Positions 5,909 through 13,418 of a stretch of 14,196 nucleotides of DNA are shown here, piece after piece (position 1 is the stretch's first letter; each line of letters starts with the position of its first letter). A program made the translations under genes and the position numbers. The stretch is from NCBI GenBank assembly GCA_020847775.1, contig JADLBI010000113.1:1-14196 (forward strand), written 5' to 3'. The notes beneath the pieces are model-generated. The model saw only the letters and a program-made list of their open reading frames with translations, searched no databases and had not been told where the DNA came from. The DNA is from Opitutaceae bacterium. GTDB taxonomy: Bacteria > Verrucomicrobiota > Verrucomicrobiia > Opitutales > Opitutaceae.

Positions 5909-7360
5909 AGCCCAACAAGCAGCCCACGTCTGATCCTCACGGACATCGCCAAATCCTACGGTGCGACGCGGGCGCTGGACGGCGTGTCGGTGGAAGTCGG
6001 CGTGGGTGAAGTGCACGCGCTGATCGGCGAAAACGGCGCGGGAAAGAGCACGCTCATGAAGGTGCTGAGCGGCGTGGTGCAACCCGATTCCGGCAGCATG
6101 GAACTTGAAGGCGCGCCGTATCGTCCGAGCGACACTCTCGATGCGCGCGCCCGCGGTGTGGCGATGATCCATCAGGAACTGAGCCTCGCGCCGCATTTGA
6201 ATGTCTGGGAAAACATCGGACTCGGCGGACTGCCTAGTCGCATGGGCTGGCTGAATCGCGGCGAGGCCCGTCGGCGGGCGAAAACCGCGCTCGCGCGCTT
6301 GGCGCATGAGCACCTCAATCTAGAGCGTCCGGTGGCGGAGTTTTCCATCGCCGAACAGCAGATCATTGAGATTGCCCGTGCGTTGCTTTCGAAACCGCGC
6401 GTGCTGATCATGGACGAGCCGACCAGCAGTCTGACGCAGGCGGACACGCGAAAGCTGTTTGAGGTCATTCATCAACTGCGCGCCGAGGGCGTCAGTATTA
6501 TTTACATCAGCCATTTTCTCGAAGAGGTGAAAGCGGTGGCTGACCGTTATACCGTTTTGAAGGATGGCTGCACGGTCGGCGGTGGAAGCATGGCCGAGGC
6601 GCAGCAGCGCGACATCGTGCGCATGATGGTTGGGCGCGAGGTCACCGATCTGTATCCACAACGCGCACCGCGCATCGGCCAGCCGGTTCTGGAACTCGCG
6701 GGTAACGGTGGGCCATTGACGGTGCGGGCAGGGGAAATTCTGGGCGTGGCCGGGTTGATCGGTGCGGGCCGAACGCGACTGCTGCGCGAGAACTTCGGAC
6801 TCGTGTCTTCGGCGCGCATGGACGGGGCCAATCCCCGGCGTAGTTGGCGCGCGGGAATTGGTTTCCTCAGTGAAGATCGTAAGGAAGAGGGGTTGATGCT
6901 ACCGCTTTCGCTGGCCGAAAATACCACGTTGACCAAATACGCGGCACTGAGCCGTTTCGGTTGGTTGCCGCCGGCGAAGATTGAAGCGGCGACACAACCG
7001 TGGATTGAACTCATGGGCATCAAGACGACGGGCCCGCGCCAAGCGGTAGGGGCGCTGTCCGGCGGCAACCAACAGAAGGTTGCGATGGCGCGGCTGCTGG
7101 AGCACCCGGCGCAAGTGCTACTGCTGGATGAACCGACGCGCGGCATCGACGTGGGCAGCAAGGCGCAGATTTATCAGCTCATCGCCAAGCTTGCCGAAGA
7201 GGGTAAAGCCGTGGTCTTGGTGAGTTCGTATCTGCCGGAACTTTTCGGGCTCTGTGATCGCATCGCCGTGATGCGACGCGGGGCGATTGTTGACTGTCGT
7301 GACACGAAAGCGTGGAGCGAACACGACCTGATGCTCGCCGCGGTTGGCGCGGCCAACTGA
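5903..7360 (+). CDS. Sugar ABC transporter, duplicated ATP-binding subunit (RbsA/MglA type)
   Basis: This 485-residue cytoplasmic ATPase has two fused nucleotide-binding domains and powers the importer formed with the proteins at 4472 and 7527. Domain 1 has Walker A GENGAGKST (42-50), Q-loop HQEL, the signature-like FSIAEQQ (147-153), Walker B VLIMDEP (167-173) and the switch histidine in YISH (204). Domain 2 has a degenerate P-loop GLIGAGRT (284-291), SEDRKEEG, the signature LSGGNQQK (385-392) and Walker B VLLLDEP (405-411) followed by TRGIDVG. This asymmetry is normal in the CUT2 family. The stretch between the second P-loop and SEDRK looks about 15-20 residues shorter than in RbsA. The ATG at 5903 is the only ATG before Walker A that does not run back through the nuclease gene. 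It lies inside repeat copy 3, overlaps the nuclease stop as ATGA and has no Shine-Dalgarno. Confidence 0.88.
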   Translation: MTSPTSSPRLILTDIAKSYGATRALDGVSVEVGVGEVHALIGENGAGKSTLMKVLSGVVQPDSGSMELEGAPYRPSDTLDARARGVAMIHQELSLAPHLNVWENIGLGGLPSRMGWLNRGEARRRAKTALARLAHEHLNLERPVAEFSIAEQQIIEIARALLSKPRVLIMDEPTSSLTQADTRKLFEVIHQLRAEGVSIIYISHFLEEVKAVADRYTVLKDGCTVGGGSMAEAQQRDIVRMMVGREVTDLYPQRAPRIGQPVLELAGNGGPLTVRAGEILGVAGLIGAGRTRLLRENFGLVSSARMDGANPRRSWRAGIGFLSEDRKEEGLMLPLSLAENTTLTKYAALSRFGWLPPAKIEAATQPWIELMGIKTTGPRQAVGALSGGNQQKVAMARLLEHPAQVLLLDEPTRGIDVGSKAQIYQLIAKLAEEGKAVVLVSSYLPELFGLCDRIAVMRRGAIVDCRDTKAWSEHDLMLAAVGAAN

Positions 7361-7375
7361 ACCGGATTTTTTAAC

Positions 7376-7512
7376 CACGGATTGCAGGATGAACACGGAT
7401 GTGGAAATGAGTTTTAGGGTAGGGCGCGACCGCTGGGAGCGCCGTTTAGTAGTCGCGGTCGGCCCGGCGGTCCGACCCTACCTTTCGATCGGCGAAGGCT
7501 AGGAAATCCGTG
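7376..7512. repeat. Palindromic repeat region between ATPase and permease genes
   Basis: The 166-base gap inside the importer operon has no gene. It is bracketed by inverted 8-mers CACGGATT (7376-7383) and AATCCGTG (7505-7512), with another ACACGGAT near 7394. Inside is an imperfect 20-bp inverted repeat: 7418-7437 (beginning GGTAGGG) against 7463-7482 (ending CCCTACC), 16 of 20 positions paired. Both patterns resemble dispersed intergenic repeats I recall from Opitutaceae. The hairpin would lie between ATPase and permease in the mRNA. Confidence 0.6.
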
Positions 7513-7526
7513 TATAAACAATCTGA

Positions 7527-8477
7527 ATGATGAAAACCTTACTCGCCAAATTTGGACCATTCCTCGGGCTGCTGCTCGTTATCGGGCTCTTTTCAATCTC
7601 GGACGAAGTGCGCGAATACTTTCTCACCTACGCGAATTTCAAGATCATCCTCACGCAGACGGTGATCGTGGCGCTCGGCGCATTGGGGATGACGTTGATC
7701 ATTGTCAGCGGTGGCATCGATCTGAGCGTGGGTTCGGTGATCGCGCTGACGAGTGTGGTCGGCGCGCTGCTGTTGCAACAGGACTGGCCGGTGGTTGCGG
7801 TGGTGTTGGCGGTGGTCGCGAGCGGCGCGTTGATCGGGCTGCTCAATGGCGCGGCGATTGCCGGGCTGCGGATGACGCCGTTCATCATCACGCTCGGCAC
7901 GCTGGGCATTGCGCGCGGCGCGGCCAAGTGGCTGGCGAACAATGAAACCGTCAACTACGACGACTCGCCGATCAACGGTTGGATGACGACCGCGAACCCT
8001 TTCGATTGGACGCTGCCGGCTGGCGCCTGGATCACGTTTATCCTCGCCGTGCTCACGGCAGTGATGTTGCGGCGCACCGTCTTCGGGCGGCATATTTTTG
8101 CGATCGGTTCCAATGAGGCCACGGCGCGGCTCTGCGGCGTGGCGACCACGCGCACGAAGATTTGGATTTATGTGCTGGGCGGAGCGTTTTTCGGCCTTGC
8201 GGGGCTCATGCAGTTGTCGCGCCTGCGGCAGGGCGATCCGACTGTGGCGATCGGTGTCGAACTCGACGTGATCGCGGCTGTCATCATCGGCGGGGCCAGT
8301 CTCTACGGCGGCGTCGGCACCGTGCTCGGCTCGGTGATCGGCGCGTTGATCATGGCGGTCCTGCGCAACGGCTCGCAGCAGATGGGCTGGCCGACGTATT
8401 TTCAGGAGATCATCATCGGCGTCGTGATTATCGCCGCCGTGTTTCTGGATCGCCTGCGGCAGAAGCGGGCGGATTGA
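7527..8477 (+). CDS. Sugar ABC transporter permease (RbsC/BPD_transp_2 type)
   Basis: This 316-residue inner-membrane protein with about eight to ten hydrophobic helices forms the channel of the CUT2 importer. The family hallmark SGGIDLSVGS is at 61-70. The cytoplasmic coupling segment GRHIFAIGSNEATARLCGV (187-205), which docks on the ATPase, is intact. GGASLYGGVGTVLGSVIGA (255-273) is also typical. Length matches RbsC (about 320). The tandem ATGATG at 7527 gives two adjacent possible starts. The purines AGGAAAT at 7501 are too far upstream to serve as a Shine-Dalgarno. It is the last gene of the operon, and 166 bases of palindromic repeat separate it from the ATPase. No sugar kinase, isomerase or regulator accompanies it, so the substrate remains open. 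Confidence 0.88.
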   Translation: MMKTLLAKFGPFLGLLLVIGLFSISDEVREYFLTYANFKIILTQTVIVALGALGMTLIIVSGGIDLSVGSVIALTSVVGALLLQQDWPVVAVVLAVVASGALIGLLNGAAIAGLRMTPFIITLGTLGIARGAAKWLANNETVNYDDSPINGWMTTANPFDWTLPAGAWITFILAVLTAVMLRRTVFGRHIFAIGSNEATARLCGVATTRTKIWIYVLGGAFFGLAGLMQLSRLRQGDPTVAIGVELDVIAAVIIGGASLYGGVGTVLGSVIGALIMAVLRNGSQQMGWPTYFQEIIIGVVIIAAVFLDRLRQKRAD

Positions 8478-8639
8478 ACTGCCCTAGCCGGGGTCGCGCT
8501 GCCGCTGAGGTGTCGGCTCGCTGGCGCTCGCCGCTACGAGCGTGATTGCCGATTGGCGATGGCATCCCCGGGACGCATGGCATTGGCCGGGACCGTATCA
8601 GGTGGACGGCAAAGGATAACCGCCTCTACCTCTAGTCCG

Positions 8640-8658
8640 GCCCGACCGGAGGTCGGGC
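8640..8658. terminator. Strong hairpin between convergent genes, possible bidirectional terminator
   Basis: GCCCGACC (8640-8647), GGA, GGTCGGGC (8651-8658) is a perfect 8-bp GC-rich stem with a 3-base loop. It lies 7 bases past the argA stop on the minus strand and about 160 bases past the permease stop on the plus strand. No T-tract follows on either strand, so it may act with Rho or only protect 3' ends. The rest of 8478-8639 holds GC-rich repeat-like sequence and no gene. Confidence 0.45.
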
Positions 8659-8665
8659 TCTGCCT

Positions 8666-9991
8666 TCAAACCAAGGCGCGGGTGAGCACCTTGGCGTTGC
8701 GGCCGCTGTCTTCGTAGGATTTGAGGCGGCTTTCGGGCAGGGCGGATTTGTCGGTTTCGGTGAAGCCGAGGACGTTGGTGAAGAAGCCGAAGCTATGCGT
8801 GGAGAGGGCGACGATGCGCGCCGCGCCGCGCTCCTTGGCCATGAGGCAGGCGTATTCGACCATCTTTTTGCCGATGCCGCGATTGTGATAAAACGGCAAA
8901 ACGTAGAGCGAGCCGATCTCCGCGAGTTGCGGATGATTGGGGTAAAAAATCAGGGTGACGCAGGCGATGATGTTCTCGTCGATTTCATAGACGTAGAACT
9001 GATCGATGTTCTTCTCGATGGCCTGCTGCGTGCGAGGCACGAGCTCCTCGCGCTTCACGGCGGCGCGGGTGAGACTGTAAATGAAGCGCACATCGCGCCG
9101 GGTGGCTTTGCGGATTTGCTGATAGTCGTTGCCGTAGATCAGCGTGCCGACGCCTTCGTTGGAGAAGATTTCGTTGAGCAGGCTGTCGAAGAGCCGACCG
9201 TCCACGATGTGCACGCGCGGTGTGCCGTTGTCGATGGCGCGCACGGCATTCAACGCTTTCGAGCGACTGAGCTCGGCGATTTGGTCGGGCGCGTCGGCGA
9301 GCTGTTTGCGCAGCACCTCGACGGAAATTTGCGGACGCAACTCACCGTTGATGATGAGGCCCGCCTGGGGCGTGAGATAAATAACCTTGGTGGCGTGCAG
9401 GGCCTCGGCGAGTTCGGCGGCAAGCAAGTCGGAGTTGACGCGCAGCGAGCGGCCGTCGGGACCGAAGGCGAGAGGGGAGACGACGGGGACGACGGCGCCG
9501 TTGATCAGGCTGCCGAGGAACTCCTTGTCGATGCGCTCCACTTTGCCGGTGAACTGGTGGTCCAGGCCACGGATAATCCCGACGGGCAGCGCGCGGACGG
9601 AGTTGGTGATCACGCCTTTGAGATTGTTCTGGGCGAGGCCTTCGAGCACGACGTGGGAGACACGCGAGGAGGCGCGAATGGCGAGGCTGAGGGTGGAGGC
9701 ATCGGTCGCACCCGAGCCGTAAACATCGGAGATGGGCTCGTCGCGGAGTTCGGCCAGTTCCTTGATTTGTTTGCCGATGCCGTGGACCAGCACGACCTTG
9801 ATGCCAAGGCTGCGAAGCACCGCGATATCGACGAGCAGGTTGCTGAAATTTTCGTCGGCGACGATCGAGCCGTCGAAGGCGATCACGAAGATCTGACCTT
9901 GGAATCGGGGCACGTATTGCAGAATCCCGCGGAGGTCCGTGGGTTTGATCGTAGTGGCAAGTGCCGGAGTCTGACTCGTGCCGTTGGTCAT
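8666..9991 (-). CDS. argA: N-acetylglutamate synthase, amino-acid kinase plus GNAT fusion
   Basis: ArgA makes N-acetylglutamate from glutamate and acetyl-CoA, the first step of arginine biosynthesis, in the cytoplasm. From the ATG at 9991 the protein is 441 residues, matching E. coli ArgA (443). Residues about 17-285 form an amino-acid-kinase fold that lacks kinase catalytic residues: FVIAFDGSIV, DIAVLRSLGIKVVLVHG, YGSGATD, NSDLLAAELAEAL and IYLTPQAG. This is the domain that normally binds feedback arginine. Residues about 290-441 form the acetyltransferase domain with EIGSLYVLPFYHNRGIGK; the pyrophosphate-binding turn is HNRGIGK (369-375). The frame extends to a TTG at 10033 that overlaps the upstream gene's TGA as TTGA. 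This gives 14 extra residues and would allow translational coupling, but neither start has a clear Shine-Dalgarno. The neighbours are not arginine genes. Confidence 0.9.
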   Translation of the reverse strand: MTNGTSQTPALATTIKPTDLRGILQYVPRFQGQIFVIAFDGSIVADENFSNLLVDIAVLRSLGIKVVLVHGIGKQIKELAELRDEPISDVYGSGATDASTLSLAIRASSRVSHVVLEGLAQNNLKGVITNSVRALPVGIIRGLDHQFTGKVERIDKEFLGSLINGAVVPVVSPLAFGPDGRSLRVNSDLLAAELAEALHATKVIYLTPQAGLIINGELRPQISVEVLRKQLADAPDQIAELSRSKALNAVRAIDNGTPRVHIVDGRLFDSLLNEIFSNEGVGTLIYGNDYQQIRKATRRDVRFIYSLTRAAVKREELVPRTQQAIEKNIDQFYVYEIDENIIACVTLIFYPNHPQLAEIGSLYVLPFYHNRGIGKKMVEYACLMAKERGAARIVALSTHSFGFFTNVLGFTETDKSALPESRLKSYEDSGRNAKVLTRALV

Positions 9992-10029
9992 TGAAGGGAC
10001 GGAGTTTGTCGCGAAACAATCGCCGTTCG

Positions 10030-10620
10030 TCAATTCACTTGCAGGGTCCAGCTTAACGATGAATCGCGGCCGGCTAGGAGAACGGAGTAGGTGCCGGGTT
10101 TGAGCGCGCCGCCCGGAATGGCCACGCGAATGTGCGTTTGATTGCGCCGCGCCGCGAGGTCGCCGGCCAGCGCCTCGAGTTCGGGCGCGATGATGATCTT
10201 GTCGCCTTGCACGTAGAGGTAGGCGCCGGCGAGTTGATGCTCGACGTCACCCGTGTCGCAATCGAACGCGAGGGTCTGGCCGAGCAGCGAGCTCATGGTA
10301 GTGACGGCATAGGCTGCCGTGTAGCTGGCGGGCAGGGCGGGTTGATCAAAGAGGCTTTCCTTCAGATCGGCGGGCAGGCCGCCCGGGATGGCTGTGGATG
10401 TGAGTCGTTGCAACCCGGCCGCGGGATCGTTTGCGCGGTCAGCCGGAAGTTCGACGTTCAGGACGATACGCTGAAACCCGGCGGTGAGCAGATTGTGCGT
10501 TTCTCCGCGGGTCTTGAGGTCGTTGTAGGGCTCGTAGGCGCGGTTGGGTTTACGGTAGTGCAGGGTGACGAACGTGTAGCCGACGAGCAACGGGATGAGG
10601 GCGAGCGCGATCCACTTCAT
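10030..10620 (-). CDS. Membrane-anchored protein of unknown function upstream of argA
   Basis: I do not recognise this 196-residue protein. It begins with one hydrophobic helix (about 2-20, MKWIALALIPLLVGYTFVTL), followed by HYRKPNRAYEPYNDLKTR. The remaining roughly 160 residues look like a soluble, probably extracytoplasmic, mixed alpha/beta domain ending in beta strands (HIRVAIPGGALKPGTYSVLL, then WTLQVN). The ATG at 10620 is preceded by GAGGG with a 7-base spacer, which favours it. An ATG at 10665 would add 15 polar residues and lacks a good ribosome site. The open frame continues further upstream into the proS promoter region, which is probably spurious. Its stop TGA overlaps an in-frame TTG of argA, so the two genes are likely co-transcribed. 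Confidence 0.72.
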   Translation of the reverse strand: MKWIALALIPLLVGYTFVTLHYRKPNRAYEPYNDLKTRGETHNLLTAGFQRIVLNVELPADRANDPAAGLQRLTSTAIPGGLPADLKESLFDQPALPASYTAAYAVTTMSSLLGQTLAFDCDTGDVEHQLAGAYLYVQGDKIIIAPELEALAGDLAARRNQTHIRVAIPGGALKPGTYSVLLAGRDSSLSWTLQVN

Positions 10621-10682
10621 GGACCAGCCCTCGGGCGTATCGGGTTTGTTGTTCAATCCGTTCATAGGTCTGCGGAGTAACG

Positions 10683-10702
10683 GCGCGCCTCGGACGGCGC
10701 GC
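10683..10702. promoter_or_regulatory. GC-rich hairpin in the divergent region before proS
   Basis: GCGCGCC (10683-10689) and GGCGCGC (10696-10702) form a perfect 7-bp stem with a 6-base loop. The hairpin lies in the 129-base spacer between the divergent unknown gene and proS, 47 bases before the proS ATG. An A/T-rich patch (AAATAAATTT) follows it. It could be a leader hairpin or operator. Confidence 0.25.
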
Positions 10703-10749
10703 AAATAAATTTGCTCCGCGCCGGGGCGGCTGTTTCGTTGACGGACTGC

Positions 10750-12516
10750 ATGAAATTCTGGTCCCAGTTTTATATTCCCACGCTCAAGGAAAGCCCGGCT
10801 GACGCCGAGATCGCTTCCCACAAACTGCTCGTGCGCGCCGGCCTGGTGCGCAAATTGGGTGGCGGGCTCTACACCTACATGCCGCTGGGCCAACGCGTGA
10901 TGCAAAAAATCACGCAAATCTGCCGCGAGGAAATGGACCGCGCCGGCGCGATCGAGCTATGGATGCCGCATTTGCATCCGGCGGAGAACTGGCAGAACGG
11001 CCCGCGTTGGTCGGCCTCGCGCGAGATCATGTTTCGCGCCGATACAGCGGGCGATGGTAAGCGCTTGGCGAAGGAACCCGAGTTTGTGCTTGGCCCGACC
11101 CACGAGGAAATCATCACGCCGTTGATCAAAACCGAGATCACGAGCTATCGCGACCTACCGAAGAATTTTTATCAGATCGCGACGAAGTTTCGCAACGAGA
11201 TCCGGCCGCGCTACGGGCTGATGCGCGCGCGAGAGTTCGTGATGATGGACGCGTATTCCTTTGACGCGAACGAAGCAGGCGCGGTGCGCAGCTACGAAGC
11301 GATGAAGGGTGCCTATGCGGCATTTTTCAAGCGACTCGGCGTGCTGGCCATCGCGGTCGAGGCCGACACGGGCGTCATGGGTGGCAATTATTCGCACGAG
11401 TTCATGGTGCCGGCCGAAGTCGGCGACGATGACATCATCTATTGCGAAGCGAGTGGTTATGCCGCCAATCGCGAAAAAGCGACGAGCGGCATTGTGCCGA
11501 AAGAGTTGGCCGACGCGGCACCGAGCGGCGCGATTGAGGAATTTGCCACGCCGGGCGTGGTGACGATCGCTGCCTTGGAGGCAGCGCCCTATGGCGTTGC
11601 GGCGGACCAACAATTCAAGACGCTGATTTACATCGGCGACGGCAAACCATTTGTGATTGTCCTGCGCGGCAGCGACGAACTGGAAGAGGCCAAACTCGGT
11701 TCGCTCGGCTACACGCTGGTGCGTCCGGCCACGCCGGAGGAGATCGAACCGATCATGGGCGCGAAGCCCGGCAGTCTCGGCGCGGTCAAGGGCACGATCA
11801 AAAATGAAGCCGCGCTCGCGGGGATTTTTGCCGACCATGCGATTCGATTGATCGGCAACGGCACGACCGGCGCGAACAAGGACGGTTTTCACCTGCGCAA
11901 TGTGAACGTGACGCGCGACCTCGCGATCACACGCTTTGGCGATTTCCGTCGCGTGCGCGCCGGCGAACCGTGTCCGCTTTCCGGCGAACCGCTCAAGAGT
12001 CGCCGCGGCATCGAGGTCGGCCACGTTTTCGTGCTCGGCACAAAGTATTCCGACAAATTCAACGCGGTTTACACCGACGACCAGAAGCAGACGCATCCGA
12101 TGGTGATGGGCTGCTACGGGATCGGCATCAGCCGCACCATGCAGGCGATCATTGAACAAAGCCATGATGCCGACGGCATTCGCTGGCCGTGGCATGCCGC
12201 GCCGTTTCAAGTGATTGTCACCTTGCTCGACCCGAAAGACGAGGCAGCGGCGAAGGTCACACGCGATCTGGCGGCGGCCGCGGAGCAAGTCGGGGCCGAT
12301 GTATTGGTGGACGATCGCGACGAACGCCCGGGCGTAAAGTTTAAGGATGCCGATCTCATCGGCATTCCGCTGCGCCTGACCGTGGGCGGCCGCGGTTTGA
12401 AGGAAGGTGTCGTCGAACTGAAATGGCGCGCCGATAAAGAGGCGCGGAAGATTCCCCTCGCCGAGGCCGCAGTCCTGATCGCGACCGAAATCAAGCGGGT
12501 GAGTGCCAGCGCATGA
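10750..12516 (+). CDS. proS: Prolyl-tRNA synthetase, bacterial type with editing domain
   Basis: ProRS charges tRNA-Pro with proline in the cytoplasm. The 588-residue length fits bacterial-type ProRS (E. coli 572). In order there is a class II catalytic core with LVRAGLVRKLGGGLYTYMPLG near the N-terminus and the TxE loop GPTHEE (115-120). Motif 2 follows as FRNEIRPRYGLMRAREFVMMDAYSF in that region (about 147-171). An inserted YbaK-like editing domain (about 230-395) contains GNGTTGANKDGFHLRNVNV. Motif 3 is GCYGIGISRTM (454-464), and a C-terminal anticodon-binding domain (about 484-588) contains DDRDERPGVKFKDADLIGIP. The insertion should hydrolyse Ala-tRNA-Pro. The ATG at 10750 is chosen because MKFWSQFYIPTLKE matches family N-termini; an upstream TTG at 10711 adds 13 unlikely residues. 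The stop overlaps the clpS start as ATGA. Confidence 0.95.
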   Translation: MKFWSQFYIPTLKESPADAEIASHKLLVRAGLVRKLGGGLYTYMPLGQRVMQKITQICREEMDRAGAIELWMPHLHPAENWQNGPRWSASREIMFRADTAGDGKRLAKEPEFVLGPTHEEIITPLIKTEITSYRDLPKNFYQIATKFRNEIRPRYGLMRAREFVMMDAYSFDANEAGAVRSYEAMKGAYAAFFKRLGVLAIAVEADTGVMGGNYSHEFMVPAEVGDDDIIYCEASGYAANREKATSGIVPKELADAAPSGAIEEFATPGVVTIAALEAAPYGVAADQQFKTLIYIGDGKPFVIVLRGSDELEEAKLGSLGYTLVRPATPEEIEPIMGAKPGSLGAVKGTIKNEAALAGIFADHAIRLIGNGTTGANKDGFHLRNVNVTRDLAITRFGDFRRVRAGEPCPLSGEPLKSRRGIEVGHVFVLGTKYSDKFNAVYTDDQKQTHPMVMGCYGIGISRTMQAIIEQSHDADGIRWPWHAAPFQVIVTLLDPKDEAAAKVTRDLAAAAEQVGADVLVDDRDERPGVKFKDADLIGIPLRLTVGGRGLKEGVVELKWRADKEARKIPLAEAAVLIATEIKRVSASA

Positions 12517-12818
12517 TCGTGGTTGAGAGCAAGACTCAGGAATCTCCGCTGGTGGACACCCAGGCCGCGCTCCAGCTGGACGGGCCATGGAAAGTCGTCG
12601 TATTGAACGATCCGGTGAACCTCATGTCGTATGTCGTCATGGTGTTTCGCAAGGTGTTTGGCTTCGATGAGAGCAAGGCGCGTCGGCACATGCTGGAAGT
12701 GCACGAGCAAGGTCGCTCGATCGTGTGGGCTGGCTGGCGCGAGCAAGCCGAGGCTTACGCCCACACCTTGCAGCAATGGCATCTCACCGCGATTTTGGAG
12801 CCTGATGAAACACATTGA
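12513..12818 (+). CDS. clpS: ClpS, N-end-rule adaptor of the Clp protease
   Basis: ClpS is a small cytoplasmic adaptor that hands N-degron substrates to the Clp unfoldase. The 101-residue protein has a flexible N-terminal tail (1-24) and then the core WKVVVLNDPVNLMSYVVMVF (26-45), ARRHMLEVHEQGRSIVW and the last strand HLTAILE. Substrate-pocket residues corresponding to E. coli Asn34, Asp35 and His66 are present as Asn32, Asp33 and His64. The third acidic residue of the E. coli pocket (Asp36) is replaced by Pro34, as in the NDPVN form known from actinobacterial and other ClpS proteins. Its ATG overlaps the proS stop (ATGA), and the next gene starts inside its last codons, so all three genes are probably translationally coupled. 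Confidence 0.9.
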   Translation: MIVVESKTQESPLVDTQAALQLDGPWKVVVLNDPVNLMSYVVMVFRKVFGFDESKARRHMLEVHEQGRSIVWAGWREQAEAYAHTLQQWHLTAILEPDETH

Positions 12819-13266
12819 GGTCAAGTTGAGCCTTGATGTGGTGGCACCGCTGCTCGATGTCATTCGCGAGATGGCGGACAGCCTGCGGCGCTCGCTGGCC
12901 GCGCCACTGGCGATGGAAAACCTCGACGCGGAGATGCGGACGGCGTGGGTGGATGAGTTGCTGACGGCGCAAAATGCGGACCTGCGGGTGTTGCTTGCCC
13001 TCTTCGGGGAAGAGTTTTTCAAGGAGGGCGTCATCAGCCTCGATGAGGAAAACGGCGAACCGGTGATTCGCGCATGTGCGGCGGTGCGCCTGCGTTTGCG
13101 CGAACAGCACCTGCGCGAAGTCGATGACGATGTGATGGAGAGCGGCGAGGTGGCGCCTGACGCGCTGGCTGGGCCAACCCGCAAGGCCTTCATGTGCTAC
13201 CTGTTTCTCTCGACGATGCAGGAATTGATCATCCAGCACCTCAATCCTGCATCGGCGGAACAGTGA
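12805..13266 (+). CDS. ClpS-linked protein, possibly DUF2017-like
   Basis: This is a 153-residue, mostly alpha-helical, acidic cytoplasmic protein (MKHIEVKLSLDVVAPLLDVI start; WVDELLTAQNADLRVLLALFGEEFF in the middle; RKAFMCYLFLSTMQELIIQHL near the end). It has no catalytic motif that I recognise. In Actinobacteria clpS is regularly followed by a DUF2017 gene of similar size and helical make-up, and this gene occupies the same position, so a relationship is plausible but not proven by any clear motif. Its ATG lies 14 bases inside clpS, with GGAG at 12797-12800 as ribosome site. The open frame continues upstream through clpS in another frame, which is a shadow. A role in regulating ClpS or Clp substrates is inference from position only. 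Confidence 0.7.
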   Translation: MKHIEVKLSLDVVAPLLDVIREMADSLRRSLAAPLAMENLDAEMRTAWVDELLTAQNADLRVLLALFGEEFFKEGVISLDEENGEPVIRACAAVRLRLREQHLREVDDDVMESGEVAPDALAGPTRKAFMCYLFLSTMQELIIQHLNPASAEQ

Positions 13267-13311
13267 CCAGGCGAGTGGTAGTCTGTTTTCGAATATTTGC
13301 TTTTTGTGGCT

Positions 13312-13348
13312 GGCCTCGCCGAGGCCGGACCGGGTTCGCCGAACCCGG
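13312..13348 (+). terminator. Two tandem hairpins after the proS-clpS operon
   Basis: GGCCTC-GCC-GAGGCC (13312-13326) and CCGGGTTC-GCC-GAACCCGG (13330-13348) are two perfect stems of 6 and 8 bp, both with a GCC loop, separated by only three bases. They lie 46 bases beyond the last stop of the operon. A T-rich stretch (GCTTTTTG) precedes rather than follows them, so they are not classical intrinsic terminators. They may be a repeat element with a 3'-end stabilising or Rho-linked role. Confidence 0.45.
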
Positions 13349-13384
13349 CTGCATCAATGGCCCCATACTTTTGACCGCATTGCA

Positions 13385-13412
13385 TTGACGGCGAGTCTTT
13401 GCGACCTACCGT
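13385..13412 (+). promoter_or_regulatory. Candidate promoter of the 6S-like RNA
   Basis: TTGACG (13385-13390, five of six matches to TTGACA) and TACCGT (13407-13412, three of six to TATAAT) are 16 bases apart. Transcription would begin near 13419, which is where the 5' strand of the predicted closing stem begins. The -10 match is weak. Confidence 0.3.
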
Positions 13413-13418
13413 GGAGGC

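Noticed and set aside
8795..9994. 399-codon plus-strand open frame opposite argA
   Set aside because: It is antisense to a gene with full AAK and GNAT motifs. Its translation is Gly/Asp/Val-rich without motifs, typical of a GC-rich mirror frame.
11155..12588. 477-codon minus-strand open frame opposite proS
   Set aside because: It is antisense to an unmistakable ProRS. Arg/His-rich composition and no recognisable domain.
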